Source of the DNA: Alphaproteobacteria bacterium
GTDB taxonomy: Bacteria; Pseudomonadota; Alphaproteobacteria; SMXP01
Assembly: GCA_028280675.1 (NCBI GenBank)
Contig: JANQLI010000194.1
Coordinates: 1 to 5,281 of the forward strand
Direction of reading: 5' to 3'
Length of the DNA stretch: 5,281 nt
Shown here: positions 1 to 5,281 of the stretch, piece after piece
Layout: each line of letters starts with the position of its first letter
Numbering within the stretch: the stretch's first letter is position 1
Made by a program: the position numbers and the translations under genes
The notes under the pieces: generated by a model
The model's database searches: none
Told to the model about the DNA's origin: nothing
What the model saw: only the letters and a program-made list of their open reading frames with translations

Positions 1-680
1 GGATTGGCGCACAATTCATCGCCGATTTTTGCGCCGCTCGATGATGTCAGAATATTGATCACGCCCGCCGGGATGCTTGCCCGTTCCGCAAGCTCACCCA
101 TGGCAAGCGCACTCAACGGCGTTTCGGCGGCCGGTTTGATCACCACGGTACAGCCTGCTGCGAGGGCAGGACCGAGTTTCCGTGTGATCATGGCATTGGG
201 AAAATTCCATGGGGTAATCAAACCGCACACACCGATCGGCTCTTTGGTCACGACGATGCGCCGGTCACCGATGGTTTGCGGAATAACATCACCATAGGTG
301 CGTTTCGCTTCTTCACCGAACCATTCAATAAAGGAGGCCCCATAGGCAATCTCGGCGCGCGCTTCGGCCAACGGCTTGCCCCCCTCTGCGGTCAAAATCT
401 GCGCAAGATCTTCCTGGTGCGTCATCATCAGATCGAAAAGGTTGCGTAAATATCCGGCGCGTTCTTTCGCAGTCAAGGCGCGCCAAGCAGGCCAAGCTTT
501 GTTGGCGGCCGCAATGGCGTCTTTGGTGTCATCGGCGCCCATATCGGGAAGCGTGGCGATCACATCGCCTGTCGCCGGATTGGTGATGTCAAAGGTCGCC
601 CCTTCATGGGCGTTCACCCATGCGCCGTTCACATAGGCGCTCTTTTTGATCAGGGTTGTGTCGGTCACGTTCATTGTCAT
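1..680 (-). CDS. gabD: NAD(P)-dependent succinate-semialdehyde-type aldehyde dehydrogenase, N-terminal part (partial at window edge)
   Basis: The first 226 codons of an aldehyde dehydrogenase are present, a little under half of the usual 480-490 residues; the rest lies beyond position 1. The family oxidises succinate semialdehyde to succinate with NAD(P)+ in the cytoplasm, the last step of 4-aminobutyrate breakdown. Visible marks are the Rossmann-fold entry ITPWNFPNAMITRK (residues 155-168) with the oxyanion-hole Asn159, the block GPALAAGCTVVIKPAAETP (170-188) with cofactor-binding Lys182, and AGIPAGVIN-like sequence near 201-209 (here Ser replaces the first Gly). These blocks closely match E. 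coli GabD. Residue 185, where NAD+-preferring relatives often carry Glu, is Ala, so cofactor choice is uncertain. Catalytic Glu and Cys fall outside the window. Two in-frame ATGs occur at 680 and 674; a weak GAG Shine-Dalgarno element is better spaced for the second. The gene is divergent from the LysR gene. Semialdehyde dehydrogenases with other substrates share these motifs, so the family is sure but the exact substrate is not. Confidence 0.88.
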   Translation of the reverse strand, partial: MTMNVTDTTLIKKSAYVNGAWVNAHEGATFDITNPATGDVIATLPDMGADDTKDAIAAANKAWPAWRALTAKERAGYLRNLFDLMMTHQEDLAQILTAEGGKPLAEARAEIAYGASFIEWFGEEAKRTYGDVIPQTIGDRRIVVTKEPIGVCGLITPWNFPNAMITRKLGPALAAGCTVVIKPAAETPLSALAMGELAERASIPAGVINILTSSSGAKIGDELCAN

Positions 681-783
681 GGCTCTTTTGTTGATGGGCC
701 TTTGTCCTGACGTTGTAGCGGTCAGAGAAAGCGCTTTTATGGGACGACATTAGAGCCAAAAGAATGATTGGATAAATGATCAC

Positions 784-812
784 ATTATGCAGTATAGTTT
801 CATATATATGAA
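784..812 (-). promoter_or_regulatory. Candidate sigma70-type promoter of the dehydrogenase gene
   Basis: Read on the minus strand, TTCATA (807-812, four of six matches to TTGACA) is followed after 17 bp by CATAAT (784-789, five of six matches to TATAAT). This would start transcription near position 777, giving a leader of about 100 bases before the dehydrogenase ATG. The -35 element and spacer lie inside the right half of the 28-bp palindrome, so a protein bound there could directly block or recruit RNA polymerase. This is a by-eye match; alphaproteobacterial promoters are often degenerate, so confidence is limited. Confidence 0.3.
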
Positions 813-819
813 ACTATAC
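792..819. promoter_or_regulatory. Perfect 28-bp palindrome, probable operator of the divergent LysR/dehydrogenase pair
   Basis: The half-site GTATAGTTTCATAT is followed directly by its exact reverse complement, with no mismatch over 28 bp and the symmetry axis between 805 and 806. It begins 112 bp from the dehydrogenase start and ends 13 bp before the LysR GTG. The position fits an operator shared by both genes. LysR-type regulators usually bind T-N11-A boxes in the promoter of a divergent target gene and repress themselves. Such a box is present here only off-centre, because the symmetry axis falls between two bases. The left arm also contains TATAGT (793-798), a possible -10 for the LysR gene, though only a poor -35 (TTGGAT, 768-773, 19-bp spacing) precedes it. 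The link to the adjacent regulator is inference from position. Confidence 0.7.
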
Positions 820-821
820 AA

Positions 822-827
822 AAGGTG
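822..827 (+). promoter_or_regulatory. Ribosome binding site that fixes the GTG start of the LysR gene
   Basis: AAGGTG lies five bases before the GTG at 833, a good Shine-Dalgarno match and spacing. The only nearby ATG (808, inside the palindrome) is out of frame and stops at 828, so the GTG is the best start. Confidence 0.65.
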
Positions 828-832
828 AAAAC

Positions 833-1738
833 GTGCAGTTTTCCGGACAACTCAGTGATGTGGATATTCGTCTGCTGCGCATCTTTGTCATGGTTGCTGA
901 ATGTGGTGGTGTCGCTGCCGCGGCGCATGAGCTCAATGTGGACCGGTCCACCGTCAGCCGCCAATTGACGGATCTTGAAACGCGCTTGGGCCTGCGTGTC
1001 TGTGAACGCAGCCGCGCCGGATTTTGGTTGACCGATGAAGGACAAGTGATTTTTGATCGCACGCAGGAATTGCTTGGGGCTCTGAGCGACTTTCGACGGC
1101 ACGTCAATGATATTCATCGCGAATTGGCCGGTGAGCTGACCATTGCTGTGGCGGATACCTGTATGTGGGATCAGCACTTCCGTTTGCCAGAAGCAATTGC
1201 GGCCCTTCGCCGAGAAGCGCCTCAGGTGCAGCCTGTTGTGCGTGTCCTGTCCATTGCTGAAGCCAACCGTGCGGTGCTGAGCGGGGCAAGCCAGATCGGC
1301 ATCCTGCCTGTTTATGCCCGGCGTAGTGGTTTGCATTATGACGTTTTGGGTATGGAGCGTAATGCGCTTTATTGTGGCAAAGCGCATCCTTTAGCGGCGT
1401 CACAGAAAACACCAAGCCTTGCCGAATTGCGTCAGCATGAAGTTATTGCGCTTGGTCATGAATCAGGCGGGGCTGCGCAAATCCAAAGGCGAAAACTTTT
1501 ACGCGGGCCGATGACTAATTCTGATGAGGCCACATCAATTTTAATTTTATCTGGGCTCTATGTGGGGTATCTCGCGGACTATTATGGCGATCAGTTCGTC
1601 CAAGCTGGCCGTATGGTGCCTATTGAAACGCCGCGCACGGCGTATCATGTTGACCTTTGCGCTGTGGTGTCGGACAGAGAGCAGCATTCAGGCGTGACGC
1701 GTCTCTTCCTCGATCTTCTGCGCCAGACATGGCGTTAA
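833..1738 (+). CDS. LysR-family transcriptional regulator
   Basis: This complete 301-residue protein has the normal length for a LysR-type regulator. An N-terminal winged helix-turn-helix spans about residues 10-69. It includes the scanning helix around AAAAHELNV (28-36), the recognition helix around DRSTVSRQLTDLETRLG (37-53), and the wing ending in GFWLTDEGQ (63-71). A linker helix (about 70-98) follows, then a periplasmic-binding-protein-like effector domain (about 99-300) beginning ELTIAVAD. The GTG start is supported by a well-placed AAGGTG. The gene is divergent from the aldehyde dehydrogenase with a 28-bp palindrome between them, so the dehydrogenase is the likely target and the gene probably represses itself. 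The inducer cannot be read from the sequence; a semialdehyde-pathway metabolite is a reasonable guess. I do not recognise a specific named member. Its stop lies nine bases from the convergent RND gene's stop. Confidence 0.93.
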   Translation: MQFSGQLSDVDIRLLRIFVMVAECGGVAAAAHELNVDRSTVSRQLTDLETRLGLRVCERSRAGFWLTDEGQVIFDRTQELLGALSDFRRHVNDIHRELAGELTIAVADTCMWDQHFRLPEAIAALRREAPQVQPVVRVLSIAEANRAVLSGASQIGILPVYARRSGLHYDVLGMERNALYCGKAHPLAASQKTPSLAELRQHEVIALGHESGGAAQIQRRKLLRGPMTNSDEATSILILSGLYVGYLADYYGDQFVQAGRMVPIETPRTAYHVDLCAVVSDREQHSGVTRLFLDLLRQTWR

Positions 1739-1747
1739 GGTCTCTTG

Positions 1748-4700
1748 TTAAGCTGTGTAGCGCTCACGTTCTTCTGACGCTGTTTCTTTTGTATTGATCA
1801 AGGCCAATTGCGCCCGCACAGAGTCAAGCCCCGCATCTTCAGGCACAACATCGGAAACGGAAGATTGAGAGGTGATGCGGTCACGCCAGTGTTGCAACGC
1901 TGCGATCACGTTTGCGCGCAGCATCAAGGCGCATGGGGTCACGATAAGCGTCAAGAGCGTGGCAAAGATCAACCCTGAGACAATGGTCATGGCGAGCGTT
2001 CCCCACCACACATTTTCGGGCGCGCCGATAGAGACAGAGCGAGTGAAGAAATCAATCGACACCATAAAGGCCATCGGTAAGAGACCGAGCACCGTGGTGC
2101 TGGTGGTCAGCAAGACAGGGCGCAAGCGCTGCATCCCGGTTTCGAGGATCGCATCTTTGGTGTCAGGAACAACGTCTTTGATTTTTTCATAACAATCAAT
2201 CAGCACAATATTGTTGTTGACGATAATACCCGCAAGGGCAATGACGCCAATCCCCGACATGATGATGCTGAAGGGTTGTCCCGTAATCAAGTGTCCAAGC
2301 AATACGCCAATGGTGGACAAGATAACCGAGCTTAATATCAGCAGCACGCTGTATAGCGAATTAAACTGCAACAAGAGAATGCCACCCATCAAGCCAAGCG
2401 CGAGAAGAAACGCTGTATTCAGGAAGGAGCTATTTTCCTCTTGATCTTGTGCTTCCCCTTTGAAGGTGAGCCGCACATCTTGATCAAGCGGGTTTGCCGC
2501 CAGCCATGTTTTGAGTTCTGCGATTTTCTCGCTGGGCAGGGTGCCCATTGGGACATCCGCTGAGACCGACATGACCCGCGCGCCATCAACGCGTTTGATT
2601 TCGACTTTTTCTTGTACGGGCACGCGGGTGACAAAATTACTGATTGGCACAAGACCATTCTGACTTTGAATTGTCAGTTCATCGAGTTGCGCGATGGAGC
2701 GATAATTGCGTGGGTAGCGCACCAAAATATCGATTTCTTCGCGGCTATCGTCCGGACGATACGCGCCCAAAGGCACACCGTTGGTAATCAGGCGCACTGC
2801 ATTGCCGACCTCTTGCAAATCAATACCAAAACGTGAGGCCTTCACACGGTCCACATCAAGGCGCCATTCAATCGATGGCAGCGGGCGCGAATCCTCAATA
2901 TTGATAAAGCCGCCAATGTCGTCGAGGCCCTCGCGGATATGCGCGATGCTCTGTGACATCTTCTCAAAGGACGATGCGCTGATTTCGATTTCAATGGGCT
3001 TGCCGTCATTTCCGCCTGTGTGGCGTTCTTGAACCTCCACATTGAAGCCGGTTGTATCATTTGTCAGCGCGAGGATGTCTGCAATAATTTCGCTGGTCGG
3101 CCGCCGTTCCCGCCAATCGACAAAATCAAGGGTAATTTGACCGATGACATCCGACGCAGCGTCAGCATTTGCACTTCCCGTGCGGGCATAAAAGGAGTCA
3201 ATCCCATCCATATCAAGGATGCGATTTTCAACATCCCTGATGAAGGAGTCTTTTTCCGCAATCGATAAGTTTCCACGGGCATGAATCAGAACCGTTGCGC
3301 GATTAACCTCTTCCCGCGGGAAAAATGTAATGCCATTCCCGGCGAAGACATAGGTGAGGCCTACAAGAACTAAGATCGCAAACGTTCCGCTGACGACTTT
3401 GCCAGGATGATCAAGAAGACGCGTGAGTAAACTGCGGTAAAATGATGTCACATCTGAATAAGAGCTGTCATTCTGAAGGCGCTGTGAAGATTTTGCAGGG
3501 CTGTTTGTGCCACCGTAACGGGCGCCGAGAGCAGGGACGACCAGAAGCGCCATAATCAAGGACCCCGTGAGAACACAGATCAAGGTAATGGGCAGAAACT
3601 TCATCAACTGACCGGTGACGCCTGGCCAAAAAAGCAGCGGTGTAAATGCGGCGGCTGTTGTGGCTGTCGATGTGATGATCGGCAAGGCCATGCGCTGCGC
3701 CGCTAGCTGATAGGCGGTTTTACGGTCATAGCCTTCAAGGAGTTTCTTATCAGCATATTCAGTCACGACGATGGCGCCATCCACCAAAATGCCAACGGCA
3801 ATGATCAGACCAAACATCACCGTCACATTAATGGTCAAGCCGAACAGCGCGAGCATTAAAATGCCTGTGAGGAAAGCGCCGGGGATTGCAACACCAACAA
3901 GAAGACCGGAACGCACGCCTAAAGCGCCAATCACAATCGCCATCACAAGAAAGACTGCGAGCAAAACGGAATTTTGCAAAGATTCAAGACGGTTTTTGAT
4001 ATTGCTGGATTGATCCTGCAACACCTGCACATTCAAGCTTTGCGGTTTGTTTTTGATCATGTCGGCCATGATGGCGCGAACTTGCTCGGACGTTTGAATG
4101 ATGTTTGCGCCACTGCGTTTGCGCACATCAAGGGTGATCGCGCGTTCGCCATTGACGCGGACAAAAGAAGAGGGGTCCTTAAATGTGCGGCGGATCTCAG
4201 CCACATCGCGCAGCAAGACGGAGGCATTGCCATTCACTTTAATGGGCAAGTTGAGAATATCAGATATGTTTTCAAAAAGTCCGGGGACCGAAATGGCGAA
4301 GCTGCCCTGGCCTGTGTCTAATTTTCCGGCAGCAACCAGTTTATTGGCGCGATTAAAAAGCTGCGCCATATCTTCGTTATTGAGTTTATAACTTTGCGCA
4401 CGAATGGGATCGATAATCACTTCCACGGTCTCTTCGCGCGTGCCGGTCAAGTCCACGGTGAGCACATTCGGTAAGGTGCTAATCCGGTCTTTGAGATCTT
4501 GTGCAAATCGCAGCAATGACCGTTCTTCCAGCGCCCCAGAAAGCGCAATTGCAACCACAGGCGCCCAGGAAATATCAATCTCGCCAATCTCTGGTTCTTG
4601 AATATCTTGCGGCATACCGGAGCGGGCGAGATCAACTTTGTTGCGCACGTCTTGTTCGGCGTTTGAGATGTCGGTCCCCACAGCAAACTCAAGAAAAAGC

Positions 4701-4975
4701 TGCACCCCATTTTCAAATGCCGTGGTGCGAATATCGTTCAAACCTTCCAGGTTTTTGATTTTCTCTTCAATGGGGCGGGCGAGTAAACGCTCGGCATCTG
4801 CGGGCGACACACCTTCAAGACGGACACTGACTTGGATGATGGGTAATTGCAGATCGGGTTCCGCCTCTTTGGGGATGTTGGTGTAGGCGAGAAAGCCTGC
4901 AAATAACAACACCACCAGAAGACTGAGGGTGGTGAGGGTGCGATCGATGGCAAAGGCGATTAATCTATTCATCAT
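1748..4975 (-). CDS. RND-family efflux permease (AcrB/MMPL-like inner-membrane proton antiporter)
   Basis: This complete 1075-residue protein has the length and twofold layout of an RND pump subunit that exports substrates in exchange for protons. TM1 is at about 13-32, a large periplasmic loop at 33-335, TM2-TM6 at about 336-482, and a hydrophilic cytoplasmic linker at 483-525. TM7 is at about 528-545, a second periplasmic loop at 547-850, and TM8-TM12 at about 852-1016. The loops carry porter-domain signatures such as NIPKEAEPDLQLP (33-45) and GVSPADAERLLARPIEEKI (55-73). TM4 reads GILVDGAIVVTEYADKKL (395-412) with one Asp (399) plus Glu406. TM10 reads GIIVNNNIVLID (916-927) with Asn where AcrB has Lys940. 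The TM11 RLRPVLLTT block (950-958) is conserved. A charged tail follows TM12 (about 1018-1075), longer than AcrB's. Two adjacent ATGs (4975, 4972) are possible starts; no strong Shine-Dalgarno is seen. No adaptor (HlyD/AcrA) or outer-membrane channel gene lies in the window. Drug-type (HAE1-like) function is more likely than metal export, but substrate is unknown. Confidence 0.93.
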   Translation of the reverse strand: MMNRLIAFAIDRTLTTLSLLVVLLFAGFLAYTNIPKEAEPDLQLPIIQVSVRLEGVSPADAERLLARPIEEKIKNLEGLNDIRTTAFENGVQLFLEFAVGTDISNAEQDVRNKVDLARSGMPQDIQEPEIGEIDISWAPVVAIALSGALEERSLLRFAQDLKDRISTLPNVLTVDLTGTREETVEVIIDPIRAQSYKLNNEDMAQLFNRANKLVAAGKLDTGQGSFAISVPGLFENISDILNLPIKVNGNASVLLRDVAEIRRTFKDPSSFVRVNGERAITLDVRKRSGANIIQTSEQVRAIMADMIKNKPQSLNVQVLQDQSSNIKNRLESLQNSVLLAVFLVMAIVIGALGVRSGLLVGVAIPGAFLTGILMLALFGLTINVTVMFGLIIAVGILVDGAIVVTEYADKKLLEGYDRKTAYQLAAQRMALPIITSTATTAAAFTPLLFWPGVTGQLMKFLPITLICVLTGSLIMALLVVPALGARYGGTNSPAKSSQRLQNDSSYSDVTSFYRSLLTRLLDHPGKVVSGTFAILVLVGLTYVFAGNGITFFPREEVNRATVLIHARGNLSIAEKDSFIRDVENRILDMDGIDSFYARTGSANADAASDVIGQITLDFVDWRERRPTSEIIADILALTNDTTGFNVEVQERHTGGNDGKPIEIEISASSFEKMSQSIAHIREGLDDIGGFINIEDSRPLPSIEWRLDVDRVKASRFGIDLQEVGNAVRLITNGVPLGAYRPDDSREEIDILVRYPRNYRSIAQLDELTIQSQNGLVPISNFVTRVPVQEKVEIKRVDGARVMSVSADVPMGTLPSEKIAELKTWLAANPLDQDVRLTFKGEAQDQEENSSFLNTAFLLALGLMGGILLLQFNSLYSVLLILSSVILSTIGVLLGHLITGQPFSIIMSGIGVIALAGIIVNNNIVLIDCYEKIKDVVPDTKDAILETGMQRLRPVLLTTSTTVLGLLPMAFMVSIDFFTRSVSIGAPENVWWGTLAMTIVSGLIFATLLTLIVTPCALMLRANVIAALQHWRDRITSQSSVSDVVPEDAGLDSVRAQLALINTKETASEERERYTA
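1759..1790 (+). terminator. Weak candidate terminator hairpin for the LysR gene
   Basis: On the plus strand AGCG and TCA (1759-1766, one bulged C) can pair with TGA and CGCT (1775-1781) around an eight-base loop, followed by TTTCTTTT at 1783-1790. It begins 21 bases after the LysR stop, inside the last codons of the convergent RND gene. The stem is short and bulged, so it is a marginal call. Confidence 0.25.
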
Positions 4976-5173
4976 ACGTGACCGAGCTTTTGTCCGGATG
5001 TCTCTCGGAAAGTGTCCCTATATCTGGCGACAGAACGCCGGCCGACCCGTTGCCCATTCGCAGCAAGAAATACGGGGAAAATGCTCTATGGGATCAACGT
5101 ATAGAGGCGAAAAGCAAATAAAATTTAAGAATCCCAAAGATGTCACGGTTTTGTGAACGATCTTACCAAGTCC
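4976..5173. other. Intergenic leader upstream of the RND gene
   Basis: These 198 bp separate the RND start from the stop of the probable upstream minus-strand gene. The part around 5108-5135 is AT-rich. A short inverted repeat, CTCTAT (5084-5089) and ATAGAG (5101-5106) with an 11-bp gap, could be a regulator site, but a match this short is expected by chance about every few hundred bases. I found no convincing -35/-10 pair, no terminator and no credible small gene. A promoter for the pump probably lies here. Confidence 0.4.
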
Positions 5174-5281
5174 TTAAAGAAGCGGCTGTGCCAGATCGGC
5201 CCATCGATTGCTCTGCCAGACCTCAAGGAACTCATCAGCCAAGCGTTCGGTTTCCCGTAAAAAGTGTTTCCAGATCTGGAT
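5174..5281 (-). CDS. C-terminal end of an unidentified protein (partial at window edge)
   Basis: A minus-strand frame is open from the window edge to a TAA at 5174-5176, giving 35 residues ending WADLAQPLL. The segment contains a run that could form an amphipathic charged helix (FLRETERLADEFLEVW) and three Trp residues. About 60% of third codon positions are G or C, which fits a real gene. I do not recognise the family, and it does not resemble the usual C-terminus of a HlyD/AcrA-type adaptor. Two other frames are also open over this short stretch: a minus frame ending near 5143, and a plus frame from an ATG at 5140. The choice therefore rests on protein-like composition only. If real, the gene lies upstream of and in the same direction as the RND gene, about 200 bp away. 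Confidence 0.5.
   Translation of the reverse strand: MQIWKHFLRETERLADEFLEVWQSNRWADLAQPLL

Noticed and set aside
4..636. Plus-strand reading frames of 97 and 86 residues opposite the dehydrogenase.
   Set aside because: The minus strand encodes clear aldehyde dehydrogenase motifs across the same bases.
707..725. Inverted repeat CTGAC-N9-GTCAG in the dehydrogenase leader as a riboswitch or attenuator stem.
   Set aside because: The five-base stem is too short, has no further pairing around it and no T-tract; likely chance.
808..828. A six-codon reading frame (MKLYKR) starting inside the palindrome and ending at the LysR ribosome binding site, as a possible leader peptide.
   Set aside because: It has no Shine-Dalgarno sequence, is very short, has no regulatory codon run, and its ATG is a product of the ATATAT centre of the palindrome.
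800..1415. Long minus-strand reading frames overlapping the LysR gene.
   Set aside because: The plus-strand frame encodes a full LysR protein with all expected domains; the minus-strand translations have no recognisable features and are shadows.
5084..5106. Inverted repeat CTCTAT-N11-ATAGAG upstream of the RND gene as an operator.
   Set aside because: Six-base arms at this spacing are expected by chance in a region of about 200 bp, and no regulator gene is adjacent on this side.
5140..5281. Plus-strand frame from an ATG at 5140 running off the window, as a gene divergent from the RND pump.
   Set aside because: It lacks a clear ribosome binding site and its translation has a less protein-like composition than the minus-strand frame over the same bases. 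It cannot be fully excluded.

Overview
The window looks like ordinary chromosome from a Gram-negative proteobacterium, most likely an alphaproteobacterium. The support is moderate GC content, an inner-membrane RND pump of the type found in these bacteria, and a succinate-semialdehyde-type dehydrogenase next to a LysR regulator. The organism cannot be named from the sequence. No tRNA, rRNA, CRISPR array, insertion sequence or phage gene is visible.

Layout. Positions 1-680 (minus strand) hold the N-terminal half of an aldehyde dehydrogenase of the succinate-semialdehyde dehydrogenase (GabD) type, cut by the window edge. A 152-bp divergent intergenic region (681-832) follows. It contains a perfect 28-bp palindrome at 792-819. 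Next is a complete LysR-type regulator on the plus strand (833-1738). Nine bases later, in convergent orientation, is the stop codon of a complete 1075-residue RND efflux permease (1748-4975, minus strand). About 200 bp without a convincing gene (4976-5173) lie upstream of the pump. The last 108 bp (5174-5281) probably encode the C-terminal end of an unidentified minus-strand protein.

How the parts work together. The dehydrogenase and the LysR gene form a classical divergent pair. The regulator most likely binds the palindrome, represses its own transcription, and controls the dehydrogenase in response to a small metabolite, perhaps an intermediate of 4-aminobutyrate or hydroxybutyrate breakdown. 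The RND pump is a separate unit. It has no periplasmic adaptor or outer-membrane channel gene within the window. Its proton-relay segment carries one Asp where the classical AcrB type has two, and Asn where AcrB has Lys.

I found no evidence for a previously undescribed system. The most informative item is the palindromic operator. The second is the non-canonical proton-relay signature of the pump.
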